Assembly: GCA_008933765.1 (NCBI GenBank)
Contig: WBUK01000006.1
Location: 1-64,000, forward strand
Length of the DNA: 64,000 nucleotides
Direction: 5' to 3'
DNA from: Ignavibacteriaceae bacterium
GTDB lineage: Bacteria > Bacteroidota > Ignavibacteria > Ignavibacteriales > Ignavibacteriaceae
Each line of letters starts with the position of its first letter. Position 1 is the stretch's first letter. The position numbers were made by a program, and so were the translations under genes. Below are positions 52,625 through 62,170 of this stretch, in pieces. Under the pieces are notes generated by a model. The model made no database searches. It was not told the origin of the DNA and saw only the letters and a program-made list of their open reading frames with translations.

Positions 52625-55600
52625 ATGATCTCATCATTTGGTAACAACCCGCAAATCAAGCGATTAATTTCAACCGTTTCAGACGGCAGAGGGAAGGTGC
52701 ACCGTGTTGCCTCGCTTCCCGGAAGCTCTAAAACATTATTAGTACATCATTTACTGACGAACTTTAAAAAAATAATGCTGCTTGTTCCCTCGGTAAAGGA
52801 TGTGTTGGAAATATCCACCGAGCTAAAATTAATCGGGACAAAGAAACCTGTAATTCAGATTTCAGAGTTCAACTCGAAGCAGATACAGGAAACGCTCAAC
52901 AATCTTTCCACCTTAAGCGGATATTGTTTAGTTTCAACTTATGAGCTTCTTTTGGTTAAACTCCCTTCACGGGCTGATTTTTCCGAGAATTTGTACAGAT
53001 TCAACTCCGGCGAAGAGATGGGGTACGATAAGTTTGTTGCCCTGCTTAGCAGTTACAACTATCGTCGTGAAAAGTATGTTGAAAGCCCCGGTCACTTTGC
53101 GCAGCGGGGTGCAATAATCGATTTTTGGTCGCACAGCGAGTCTCTTCCAGTCAGAGTGGAGTTTGATGGAGATTTTATAGAATCCGTTAGGTTTTTTGAC
53201 CCGGAGAACCAGCGGTCGGTGCAGTTGGTTGAGTCTGCCACCATTTCGCCTGACCTTGAAGAGTTTTCAACCAACGATGAGAATCTGTTTGAAGACGATA
53301 TTTTTGATTATGTTACCGACGCACTAATAGTTGCCGAGGAATACTACATCAGGGAAGCCCGGTTCAACGAAGTGAAGATTGCGCTTTCGGACGACGAAGA
53401 GTTTGACCAAAATGCCACGAACGGCGCAAAAAACCAACCCACAAGCAGTGCCGGTTATGCCACAAGTGCTGCCTCAAACTCGGGAGCCAACAGCGGCAAT
53501 TCAGGCACAGTCAACGGCGGAGAAAACAAATCTACAAGCAACGCAAATAGCAGCGCAGCTGATAAAAAAACAAAAACCACAAATAAGGGGAAACCGAATG
53601 GTGCCGCAAACGGTAAAGTTTCCGACGCTGACGACAGCTACATGGATGAAAACGATGAAGCTTTTAATCAGCTGATTGAAAACTTCCAATACCTGCCAAC
53701 CGCCCGGGAAGAAACGGAAAAAAAAGTTAAAATAGCCATTGAAGAGCTTTTGTCAAAAGGGGGCAACACTTGGCTCTTAGAAGCAGGCATTAAAACCGAG
53801 GGCGATATTCCGTTAGATATTGCTTCTGCACCGGCAATAAATGCAAACTATGAGATTCTTTTTTCAACCCTGACAGGTTTTCCTGAAAACGGCTATTCGG
53901 TTACAATCGCCGTTGAAAATGAGATTCAGCAAAACCGGTTAAAAGATCTGCTTGTAAACAAAGACGACGAATTCGGTTTGATGATTGAAGACGGCACCAT
54001 TTCCTTTGCGCTCATGCCGCTTCGCGAGGGGTTCTCGTTTAAAAAAGAAAAGTTGTTGGTTCTCTCTGATTATCAGATTTTTGGAAAACCGTTCCGGACA
54101 AAAATCACTACTTATAAACGCGCTGTCAAGTCGCGCAGAAACACTTTGGGCACAATTAAGCCGGGCGATTTTGTGGTACATGAAGAGTACGGAATAGGCA
54201 GGTTTGCAGGGCTGCACACGGTTAAAATCGGTGAAATTGAGCAGGAATCAGTAAAGCTACTATTCGGTGAGGGCGGTGCGGTATTTGTTAATTTGAACTA
54301 CCTGCAACTGATAAAAAAATACTCTTCAAAAGAAGGGGTTGAACCGAAAGTTTCCGTGCTCGGAACCAACACCTGGGAGAACACAAAAGCCCGTGCTAAA
54401 AGAAAAATCAGAGAGATTGCACGCGATCTGATTGAGCTTTATGCACGCCGGAAGGCTACGCAGGGCTTTTCTTTCAGCCACGACACGCAATGGCAAAAAG
54501 AGTTGGAAGCTTCGTTTATTTACGAGGAAACTCCCGACCAGCTGAAGGTTACCGAAGAGGTAAAAAAGGATATGGAGGATAAGTCGCCGATGGACCGGCT
54601 TGTCTGCGGCGATGTAGGATTCGGAAAAACAGAAGTGGCAATAAGGGCAGCTTTCAAAGCGGTGCAGGAGAACAAGCAGGTTGGGGTACTCGTCCCCACC
54701 ACCATTCTGGCAGAGCAGCATTACAACACATTCCGCGACAGGCTTTCGCAGTTCCCCGTAAGGGTTGAAGTGCTCTCACGGTTTCGCACTAAAGCCCGCC
54801 AGAAAGAGATAGTTGATGACCTTAAACTCGGGAAAATAGATTTAATAATCGGCACTCACCGGTTGATTTCAAAAGATATTGAATTTAAAGACCTTGGTCT
54901 GCTAATAATAGATGAAGAGCACCGGTTCGGAGTTAAAGCGAAAGAGAAACTCCGTTCGATGAGGGTAAATGTTGATACGCTCACATTAACGGCTACGCCT
55001 ATACCGCGGACGCTTAATTTCTCGCTTCACGGTGCGCGCGATCTTTCGATAATGGCGACACCTCCTGCAAACAGACAGCCTATTTACACAAAAGTTGGGC
55101 TGTTCGATATCAGAAGCATCCGTGAGTGGTTGCTCGCAGAGTTTGAACGAAACGGGCAGGTTTATATCGTGCACGACAGGATTCTCTCGATAAATAAGCT
55201 TGGCGATTACATAAAAAAGTTTGTGCCGGAAGCGGTGATAGGTGTGGCGCACGGCAGGATGACCCCTGACCAGCTCGAGGATGTTATCCACGGCTTCCTG
55301 CAGAAAAAATTCAATGTGCTGCTTTCAACAAAGATTATTGAATCGGGTATCGATATCCCGAATGTTAACACAATCATCGTTAACCGTGCGGATCGTTTCG
55401 GGCTTGCAGAGCTTCACCAGTTGCGCGGAAGAGTTGGGCGATCGAACAGACAGGCTTACGCTTACTTCCTTGTTCCCTCGTTGACCGCACTTCGGCAACA
55501 GACACTTAAACGGCTGAAGGCAATTGAAGAATTTAATGAACTCGGTTCCGGCTTTAACTTAGCAATGCGCGACCTTGAAATAAGGGGTGCCGGAAACCTG

Positions 55601-56248
55601 CTTGGAACCGAGCAAAGCGGGTTCATCACCGATGTGGGGTTTGATTTATACATGAAATTGGTAAACGAGGCAGTTGAAGAACTGAAACACCAGGAGTTCA
55701 AAGAGGTGTTCCGTCATTTAGCTGAAACGACAATGCGAACCGACCCAAAGATCGATACTTTCTACGAAATCGGTATCCCCGAGCACTTCATGCCCGACCA
55801 ATCAGACAGGCTGAACTTCTATACCTCGCTTATTTCTGCCGGCACAATGAAAGAAATCGATGACATAAAGGATGAGCTTAGCGACCGTTTCGGCTTAATT
55901 CCTCAAACCGCCCGGCGGTTGATAGAGGCGGCTCGGATAAGATACTATGCGTCTTTTGCTCTGTTCGACAGAATTATTATACAAAGGAAACGAATTTTGC
56001 TGATTCTGCCGCCGAAAGAGAGAGAAGAGTTTTACGAAAATCACTTCAAGGTGTTGCTGCACTTCGTGATGACACAGCTGAAAAATTCAGTTCGTTTCGA
56101 TCAGCAGAGGGATTCGATGAAACTGATAATAGAGAGTGAATTTGAGTCACCTGAGAAAATTGCCGAATACCTAACGGAGCTTCTCAGGAAAATAACGGAA
56201 CTATATAAAGTAAAAAATGTTGAAGAAGAAAACGGCGCGGTTGCTTAG
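52625..56248 (+). CDS. mfd: Transcription-repair coupling factor Mfd
   Basis: 1207 residues. Mfd removes RNA polymerase stalled at DNA damage and recruits UvrA. The N-terminal UvrB-homology modules are followed by the RNA polymerase interaction domain (KPGDFVVHEEYGIGRFAGL), the SF2 helicase (CGDVGFGKTEVAIRAA, IIDEEHRFGVKAKEKLR, LTATPIPRTLNFS) and the translocation motif and TRCF C-terminal domain. Residues about 255-345 are a Ser/Asn/Ala/Lys/Gly low-complexity insertion in the N-terminal part. Start at the ATG at 52625, 90 bp after the phosphatase gene, probably in the same transcript. Confidence 0.96.
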   Translation: MISSFGNNPQIKRLISTVSDGRGKVHRVASLPGSSKTLLVHHLLTNFKKIMLLVPSVKDVLEISTELKLIGTKKPVIQISEFNSKQIQETLNNLSTLSGYCLVSTYELLLVKLPSRADFSENLYRFNSGEEMGYDKFVALLSSYNYRREKYVESPGHFAQRGAIIDFWSHSESLPVRVEFDGDFIESVRFFDPENQRSVQLVESATISPDLEEFSTNDENLFEDDIFDYVTDALIVAEEYYIREARFNEVKIALSDDEEFDQNATNGAKNQPTSSAGYATSAASNSGANSGNSGTVNGGENKSTSNANSSAADKKTKTTNKGKPNGAANGKVSDADDSYMDENDEAFNQLIENFQYLPTAREETEKKVKIAIEELLSKGGNTWLLEAGIKTEGDIPLDIASAPAINANYEILFSTLTGFPENGYSVTIAVENEIQQNRLKDLLVNKDDEFGLMIEDGTISFALMPLREGFSFKKEKLLVLSDYQIFGKPFRTKITTYKRAVKSRRNTLGTIKPGDFVVHEEYGIGRFAGLHTVKIGEIEQESVKLLFGEGGAVFVNLNYLQLIKKYSSKEGVEPKVSVLGTNTWENTKARAKRKIREIARDLIELYARRKATQGFSFSHDTQWQKELEASFIYEETPDQLKVTEEVKKDMEDKSPMDRLVCGDVGFGKTEVAIRAAFKAVQENKQVGVLVPTTILAEQHYNTFRDRLSQFPVRVEVLSRFRTKARQKEIVDDLKLGKIDLIIGTHRLISKDIEFKDLGLLIIDEEHRFGVKAKEKLRSMRVNVDTLTLTATPIPRTLNFSLHGARDLSIMATPPANRQPIYTKVGLFDIRSIREWLLAEFERNGQVYIVHDRILSINKLGDYIKKFVPEAVIGVAHGRMTPDQLEDVIHGFLQKKFNVLLSTKIIESGIDIPNVNTIIVNRADRFGLAELHQLRGRVGRSNRQAYAYFLVPSLTALRQQTLKRLKAIEEFNELGSGFNLAMRDLEIRGAGNLLGTEQSGFITDVGFDLYMKLVNEAVEELKHQEFKEVFRHLAETTMRTDPKIDTFYEIGIPEHFMPDQSDRLNFYTSLISAGTMKEIDDIKDELSDRFGLIPQTARRLIEAARIRYYASFALFDRIIIQRKRILLILPPKEREEFYENHFKVLLHFVMTQLKNSVRFDQQRDSMKLIIESEFESPEKIAEYLTELLRKITELYKVKNVEEENGAVA

Positions 56249-56322
56249 TTTTAATTTTGACCGTTTTACTCGTTCTGCCTGCTATCAGCGTTCTGTTAGT
56301 TGTACTCGTTGGGCTTGTTCTG

Positions 56323-56550
56323 TTAGTTCTGGTCGTCCTGCCGGTTCCGGTCGTTTTCCTCGTTTTTTTTATTTTTTTTGAAGGAAAATGTTGCCACAGC
56401 ACCGGTGAAGGCACCATAAAGCGTAGTAAGCAGTGCGTTGCTTTGGATTGGGCAGCCGTTTTTACACCCTATGAAATAGTAGTATGCGTAGCCGGCAATT
56501 CCGCCTGCAACGATGCCAACAGAAGTTAATATCAGGTTCTTTTTAGTCAA
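56323..56550 (-). CDS. DUF6132-type small membrane protein
   Basis: 75 residues from a TTG at 56550. Two hydrophobic stretches (NLILTSVGIVAGGIAGYAYY and SNALLTTLYGAFTGAVATF) flank GCKNGCPIQSN. This Gly/Cys core with CPI and the LYGA stretch is what I remember of DUF6132 proteins of Bacteroidota, often near thioredoxin or rhodanese genes, which are not seen here. The C-terminus is a charged tail of Lys, Asn, Glu, Arg and Asp. It is convergent with mfd (75 bp gap). Function unknown. Confidence 0.7.
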   Translation of the reverse strand: MTKKNLILTSVGIVAGGIAGYAYYYFIGCKNGCPIQSNALLTTLYGAFTGAVATFSFKKNKKNEENDRNRQDDQN

Positions 56551-56706
56551 ATTTTCATCTCAAAATTTTGGGTTATCGATTGGTTAGATACACAAACCCC
56601 CGAAAAGTTTCAAAAATAACGGCAGGGAAGAATAATAAACCTTATTGGTTAAAGTCAAAAAATTAATAATTTAAAAATACTCAATAATAAAAACCGGAGA
56701 AAATAT

Positions 56707-57105
56707 ATGAAAAATTTCTTAGCCGAATTTAAAGCCTTTGCGATGCGCGGAAATGTTATCGACTTAGCCGTCGGTGTTATCATAGGTGGTGCATTTGGAA
56801 AGATCGTATCATCAGTGATCAATGATGTTGTAATGCCACCAATCGGTTTGGTACTCGGAGGTGTTGATTTCAAAGACCTAAAAATTTTGTTAAAAGCGGG
56901 CGAAGGCGGTGCCGAGCCTGTTTTCCTGAGCATCGGGTTGTTTATTAACACAGTAATCGAGTTTCTGATTATTGCTTTTGTAATCTTCCTTGCGATTAAA
57001 GGTATTAACCAATTGGTTAAGAAAGAACCTGAGGCACCAAAAGCCCCCGCTGAAGATATCGTGCTGCTTACTGAAATCAGAGATCTGCTGAAAAATAAAC
57101 AATAG
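56707..57105 (+). CDS. mscL: Large-conductance mechanosensitive channel MscL
   Basis: 132 residues, normal length; the ATG at 56707 follows a cggagaaaata site. [20 protein letters not shown] and [20 protein letters not shown] form the N-terminal helix and first membrane helix. [10 protein letters not shown] is conserved, and the second helix ([19 protein letters not shown]) precedes a charged cytoplasmic bundle ([12 protein letters not shown]). The homopentamer opens under membrane tension during osmotic downshock. A shared terminator separates it from hslU. Confidence 0.97.
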   Translation: MKNFLAEFKAFAMRGNVIDLAVGVIIGGAFGKIVSSVINDVVMPPIGLVLGGVDFKDLKILLKAGEGGAEPVFLSIGLFINTVIEFLIIAFVIFLAIKGINQLVKKEPEAPKAPAEDIVLLTEIRDLLKNKQ

Positions 57106-57293
57106 TTTGGGAAGTGGCGCCCGAAAAGCGAGAAACTGTTTCAAGATTATTCAAAACTTGAAAGTTGATGTTTTCTCAGAATAACGGCATTTTTAATAAC
57201 GAGATGTTATTTCACGATTAAAAAACTTTGTGCCACCGGAAAATCCTAAAAATTTATAAAGCCGTGCGCATTGTTTACAAGTGATTTAAATTG

Positions 57294-57333
57294 AAAAAGG
57301 CTGTAAGATATTTTGTATCACTACAGCCTTTTT
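57294..57333. terminator. Bidirectional intrinsic terminator between mscL and hslU
   Basis: aaaaaggctgta (57294-57305) is the exact complement of tacagccttttt (57322-57333), with a 16-nt loop. A-run and T-run flank the stem, so it serves mscL on the plus strand and hslU on the minus strand. Confidence 0.85.
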
Positions 57334-57388
57334 CAACAAAAGTAGCACAGTATCAGGTTGTTTGGTTGTAAGCCGCGCAACCGGACAT

Positions 57389-58756
57389 CTACAGGATATA
57401 TTTGCTAAGGTCTCTGTCGGTTACAATTTTTTCGAGTTTTTCTTTCACCATTTTGGCGTCAACTTTAATAACCTTTTTGGGCATCACATCCGGTACATCA
57501 AAAAGAATATCGTCCAACAAAGTGGTAAGGATGGTGTGCAGCCTTCTTGCGCCGATATTTTCCACCTGTTCATTCACTTCACGGGCAATTCTTGCCACTT
57601 CTGCAATACCGTCTTCTTTGAACTCAACTTTCACGCCTTCGACTTCCAGCAGAGCGGTGTATTGTTTCAGAAGAGCGTTTTGCGGCAGGGTAAGAATTTT
57701 AATGAAGTCATCTTCGGTCAGGCTTTTCAGTTCCACGCGAATCGGAAACCGCCCCTGCAGTTCAGGAATAAGGTCAGATGGTTTTGAAACATGAAACGCA
57801 CCGGAAGCAATAAAAAGAATGTGGTCAGTTTTAACAATACCGTATTTTGTGTTCACATTTGAGCCTTCCACAATTGGAAGCATGTCTCTTTGAACCCCCT
57901 CCCGGGAAACATCGGGCCCGTGCCCTTTGCCGCCGCCGGCAATTTTATCTATCTCGTCGATAAACACAATTCCGGTGTTTTCTGCTCTGATAATAGCTTC
58001 TCTGTAAACGGCGTCTAAGTCAATCAATTTTTGCGCTTCTTCTTCCGTCATAAACTCGCGCGCTTCTTTAATTGTGGTTTTCTTCTTTTTCTTCTTCTTC
58101 GGCATAACCGAAGACATCAGTTCCTGAATATTAATTCCAAAATCGTCACCTCCGAAAGGTCCTAAAACCTGCATACCCACGGCAGCCTGTTGTACATCAT
58201 ACTCAATGAGTTTATCATCAAGTTCGCCGTTGCGCAGTTTTTCTTTCATCCATTCCCTTGTTTTCTGATTTTGGAAGGCTTCGCCTCCCTGTTCTTCTTC
58301 CGGTTCGCCGTTAAAAGTTTTTCTTACCGGCGGTATCAACAGGTCTAAAATTCGTTCTTCTGCCATTTTCATAGCTTTGTGGCGCACTTCTACGGTTTTT
58401 TCCGATTTCACCAAAGTAACGGAAAACTCAACCAAGTCCCTTATAATCGATTCAACATCTCTTCCGACATAACCCACCTCGGTGAATTTAGAGGCTTCCA
58501 CTTTCACAAAAGGTGCATCCACCTGTTTTGCTAATCTGCGAGCAATTTCAGTTTTGCCCACGCCTGTCGGTCCGATCAAAATGATGTTGTTTGGCATAAT
58601 TTCATCTTTAAGTGCCCCTTCGATCTGTTGCCTTCTCCATCTGTTTCTAAGCGCAATAGCGACAGCTCTTTTGGCGTCGTTTTGCCCGATAATATATTTA
58701 TTCAGTTCTTCAACAATTTTGGAGGGCGTCAGATCATTTCTGTTCAAACGGTTCAA
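57389..58756 (-). CDS. hslU: HslU, ATPase of the HslUV protease
   Basis: 455 residues. HslU unfolds substrates and feeds them to HslV. Visible are the start region [20 protein letters not shown], Walker [16 protein letters not shown], the pore-type stretch [16 protein letters not shown], Walker [14 protein letters not shown], the sensor region [15 protein letters not shown] and the C-terminal end SKYIL, the tail that docks into HslV. The I domain (about 150-250) has a run of Lys (PKKKKKKK). It follows hslV after 11 bp, an operon. Confidence 0.97.
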   Translation of the reverse strand: MNRLNRNDLTPSKIVEELNKYIIGQNDAKRAVAIALRNRWRRQQIEGALKDEIMPNNIILIGPTGVGKTEIARRLAKQVDAPFVKVEASKFTEVGYVGRDVESIIRDLVEFSVTLVKSEKTVEVRHKAMKMAEERILDLLIPPVRKTFNGEPEEEQGGEAFQNQKTREWMKEKLRNGELDDKLIEYDVQQAAVGMQVLGPFGGDDFGINIQELMSSVMPKKKKKKKTTIKEAREFMTEEEAQKLIDLDAVYREAIIRAENTGIVFIDEIDKIAGGGKGHGPDVSREGVQRDMLPIVEGSNVNTKYGIVKTDHILFIASGAFHVSKPSDLIPELQGRFPIRVELKSLTEDDFIKILTLPQNALLKQYTALLEVEGVKVEFKEDGIAEVARIAREVNEQVENIGARRLHTILTTLLDDILFDVPDVMPKKVIKVDAKMVKEKLEKIVTDRDLSKYIL

Positions 58757-58767
58757 TTTAAAAACTC

Positions 58768-59310
58768 CTAATTTTCTATCGTTTCTACGACAATGTTATT
58801 ATTAGTATAGATACAAATATCAGCAGCAGCGCCTAAGCTTTCCCGCACGATTTCTTCCGCTGACAGCTTGCTGTATTTAGTCAGCATCCTTGCAGCAGCA
58901 AGTGCATAATTACCCCCTGAGCCAATGGCAACAATTTTATCCTGCGGTTCAATCACATCGCCGTTACCGGAGATAATCAGTGCTGAATCGGCTGAAATTA
59001 CAGCGAGCAGAGCTTCAAGTTTTCTGAGGTAGCGGTCGGTTCGCCAATCTTTAGCCAGTTCCACAGCGGCTCTGCTTACATTACCGCGGTATTGTTCAAG
59101 CTTATCTTCAAACCTTTCCATCAGGGTGAAAGCGTCTGCCGATGCTCCTGCAAAACCGCAGAGAACTTTGCCGCCGGAGATTTTTCTGATCTTCATAGCG
59201 TTGTGTTTCATAATAGTGTTACCGAGGGTAACCTGTCCGTCGCCCCCGATAGCGGCTTTACCTTTATGAATAATTCCAAGAATAGTAGTTGAGCGAATTT
59301 TATTTTCCAT
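58768..59310 (-). CDS. hslV: HslV, peptidase of the HslUV protease
   Basis: 180 residues. The N-terminal propeptide MENKIRS precedes the pair TT; the first Thr should be the catalytic N-terminus after processing (STTILGI). [36 protein letters not shown] and [14 protein letters not shown] are typical. HslV is a double-hexamer proteasome-like peptidase. First gene of hslV-hslU. The stretch caaaaata at 59336-59343 (tatttttg on the minus strand) resembles the Bacteroidota -7 element TAnnTTTG, 25 bp before the start, but no -33 partner is evident. Confidence 0.97.
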   Translation of the reverse strand: MENKIRSTTILGIIHKGKAAIGGDGQVTLGNTIMKHNAMKIRKISGGKVLCGFAGASADAFTLMERFEDKLEQYRGNVSRAAVELAKDWRTDRYLRKLEALLAVISADSALIISGNGDVIEPQDKIVAIGSGGNYALAAARMLTKYSKLSAEEIVRESLGAAADICIYTNNNIVVETIEN

Positions 59311-59406
59311 TTCGTTCCTATTTAAAGAAAGGGTTCAAAAATACAAAAAGTGCGTGATATAATAAGTGCCCTGCACACTCCGTGTGGCGTGCAAATATTT
59401 ATCATA

Positions 59407-62142
59407 TCAATAATAATAACCTATCGAGAAGTAGAACAGTGGTTGCCCCCATGAAAGGGCAGTGCCCCCGTTACCGGGCTTATCGTAAATCTTAAAACTT
59501 CTTCCAATAGCAAACTCAGCGGGCCCAATCGGGGTATCAAACGAGAGTGAAAACCCTATGCCATGCTGCAAGCCGCTCAGTTTTATTTTCGATTCTTCTT
59601 CCCAACTCGAGCCGATCATATAACCGGCGCTAAAATAAGTATCAAAAAAAATCTTAAACGGCAGGCGGTATCTGTAGTCTATTCCAAATTTAAGTAACTG
59701 TCTGCCGCGGTATTCATCTTCCCTCATACCGTAGAACGACCTAAGCCCACCGATAGAAAACTGCTGCGTGAGCGGCAGTGTTTTATCACCAACGCCCAAA
59801 GTGCCCGAAAGGATAAGGGACTGGTCTCTTGCGATTGGGAGGTAGCTTTCAAACTTAGCACCGAATACTGTGTAGCCGACATTAGCCCCAAGGAAGCTGA
59901 GCGCCACTTCATAAAATCCGTTGAAGAGAACCCCTTCGGTGGGGTATGGGTATTTGTTTTTCGTATCTATTGTCGTTGACACATTTATGTTAAAAATAGG
60001 TTCGTCGTAGATAATATCGTTGCCGGCTGTTATGTTTTGTATTCTGTTTATCTCATATTTCGCTTTTGCAATCAGATTGCCGAACCTGCCAACCTGCGTT
60101 CCAAGCCAGAGAGACCCTCCAAAGTTTATCTGTCTGTACTCACCTGTTTGCGAGCGGGAAAAGGCTGAAAGGTTCCCTTGTGGGTCGTCGCTGTACCTGA
60201 ATATATCCCTGTGTGTGTAGTGTGCTTCAACCTTATAAGTAAAATATGTGTTGAAAATCCTGTTGGCTCTCGATTCCAACTCGGCAGAAATTTTTTTCTG
60301 ACTCAGGAAAAGTATCAGCCCAAGCTCACTTCCTGAAGAAAAGAAGTTGACATCCCTAACATCGATGTTAATCTGCGGTGCGTTCTCGTTGTCAACCTTA
60401 AAACCCAATCGTGCAATTTGCGATGGTTTTTCACTGATTTCAATCTGCAGAATATTTATCCCCTCTTTTTTAATAACATTCACGGTGAAGTTTTCAAAGA
60501 GGTCGGTCGCGTAAAGATTTTCCATCCCTTTGCGAAGCTCTTCCAAATCGAGCAAATTTCCGGGGCTTATGGGTATCTCTCTGAAGATTAGCGTGGAATT
60601 GGTGTTGGTGTGCCCCACCAATTCAATTTTCCCGATTTTACCGCCGTCGAAAATTAAGGTAAGTACGCCCGTTTCCCGGTTAAATTCTGCATTATTCAGC
60701 GAAAAGAGTGCGTTTTTTTGTGCTCTCTCCTGCCTGATCATTTTTTTAATCAGTCGAATAGTGTTGTAAGGTGAAAAAGGTTTTCCTGTCAGATCTTCGG
60801 TGAACGATTCGAAAATTTCAGCATCAGAGCTGTCTATAACTATTTGAACAGCAGACACGGTCGGGTAGCTCACGGTATTTACCCGTAGGTAACTCTTTGA
60901 ATTTTCATCGGTATAAATTGAGGCGGAAATTTCTTTCCACACATTATCTTTATCAATTTCGATCAACTCGGTGTAAATATCAACAAGTTTTGTTTTTCCG
61001 TTAACTGATATTTTTTCGAGAATAAATTTAGCGAGGGTGTCGTTTGTAGCAGGGAGAAGATTTGCAAATACCGTATCTTTGCCCGTGAAAGTAAGGGCAA
61101 TCAGGGAATCAATTTTCTCTTTAATTAACGGCGCTACTTTTTTCCCCGCCTGATAACCTGCTGTAACAAGTGAATCGAACCCGGTAAACTCTGCAGCATT
61201 TTTATTGCCGATTTTCGGTTCAATTAAAATATCAGCAAGTTTAAGTTCCCTCTCGTTCAGTTTTTTCATTGGGATGCTGACGAATTGGTCAGCCAGCACC
61301 CAGGGGTATTTCAGAAGGTCTTTCGGGCTTAGTGGGCTTGTGGTGTTTACGGCAATTATCAGATCGTTTGGCGCAAAAGATCGTGTGATTGAAACAGGAA
61401 TGTTCGCAACCAAACCACCATCGGCAAGGAGCACCGAGTCATATTCAACGGGTGATAAAAAGAAGGAAACGCTGGAGCTTGCCCTCATCGCCCGGGAAAG
61501 TGATCCCTTACCAATAACAAACGGCTCACCGTCCGTTAAGTTGGTGCACACAGCGCGGAAACGGTGCTCCAACTCGTCAAAATCTGATTTAATCCCGATA
61601 GGTGACTGAAAAGCGAGCAGATTCAGCTGGTTCAGCAGCTTTTGCCCGTCGTTAATCGAAGTCGGAATTAAAGGTGTTAAGCCATCCAGACGAAGGGAAA
61701 AAATGGCTTTATCGTCGGTAATTTTTTGATCAACAAAAAGTGTGTTTCGGTTCTCTCTTTTGGAAATTGCAATTATAGAGTTCCAGTCAATCAACCCTGC
61801 AAGCGAATCAAGTTCATCGACAGAATACCCGAGGCTATAAAGCCCGCCGACGATGCTCCCGATTGAAGTGGCAACTATAGCCGCGGGGTAAATTTTTTCT
61901 TCTTCCAAAGCTTTCAGCACGCCTATTTGTGAGATGCCCCGTGCTCCGCCGCCACTTAGAGCGTACGAAATTCCGGGGTAAGCAGCCGGTACTTTAAATT
62001 CAATTCCGAAAGGATGTTTTAGGGTTTTATAGTCCAAAGATATTTTGAGAGTGTCGCTAACCTGAGCGGAAAGCGACACTTCAAACAAAATAAAAAACAG
62101 CAGGATTAAACCCGGGCGAGCCGGGCTGAATATCGATTTCAT
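59407..62142 (-). CDS. Patatin-like phospholipase fused to POTRA and outer-membrane barrel (type Vd-like)
   Basis: I start at the ATG at 62142 (MKSIFSPARPGLILLFFILF), which opens a signal peptide; the longer frame to 62229 overlaps yidC and is basic and unlikely. The 911-residue product has a patatin domain (about 50-330) with the oxyanion stretch SGGGARGISQIGVLKAL, the nucleophile in ATSIGSIVGG and the catalytic Asp in LADGGLVANIP. POTRA-like repeats (about 470-580) and a surface-antigen barrel (about 600-911, ending in FYFSIGYYY) follow. This PlpD-like order suggests an autotransported lipase at the surface. It lies 28 bp after yidC on the same strand. Confidence 0.92.
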   Translation of the reverse strand: MKSIFSPARPGLILLFFILFEVSLSAQVSDTLKISLDYKTLKHPFGIEFKVPAAYPGISYALSGGGARGISQIGVLKALEEEKIYPAAIVATSIGSIVGGLYSLGYSVDELDSLAGLIDWNSIIAISKRENRNTLFVDQKITDDKAIFSLRLDGLTPLIPTSINDGQKLLNQLNLLAFQSPIGIKSDFDELEHRFRAVCTNLTDGEPFVIGKGSLSRAMRASSSVSFFLSPVEYDSVLLADGGLVANIPVSITRSFAPNDLIIAVNTTSPLSPKDLLKYPWVLADQFVSIPMKKLNERELKLADILIEPKIGNKNAAEFTGFDSLVTAGYQAGKKVAPLIKEKIDSLIALTFTGKDTVFANLLPATNDTLAKFILEKISVNGKTKLVDIYTELIEIDKDNVWKEISASIYTDENSKSYLRVNTVSYPTVSAVQIVIDSSDAEIFESFTEDLTGKPFSPYNTIRLIKKMIRQERAQKNALFSLNNAEFNRETGVLTLIFDGGKIGKIELVGHTNTNSTLIFREIPISPGNLLDLEELRKGMENLYATDLFENFTVNVIKKEGINILQIEISEKPSQIARLGFKVDNENAPQINIDVRDVNFFSSGSELGLILFLSQKKISAELESRANRIFNTYFTYKVEAHYTHRDIFRYSDDPQGNLSAFSRSQTGEYRQINFGGSLWLGTQVGRFGNLIAKAKYEINRIQNITAGNDIIYDEPIFNINVSTTIDTKNKYPYPTEGVLFNGFYEVALSFLGANVGYTVFGAKFESYLPIARDQSLILSGTLGVGDKTLPLTQQFSIGGLRSFYGMREDEYRGRQLLKFGIDYRYRLPFKIFFDTYFSAGYMIGSSWEEESKIKLSGLQHGIGFSLSFDTPIGPAEFAIGRSFKIYDKPGNGGTALSWGQPLFYFSIGYYY

Positions 62143-62170
62143 GCGATATTTGCTTCGGTTAAAGAAGCTT

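Noticed and set aside
59373-59392. Hairpin gcacac-tccg-tgtggcgtgc between the patatin gene and hslV
   Set aside because: Short stem without a T-run on either strand; not enough to call a terminator.
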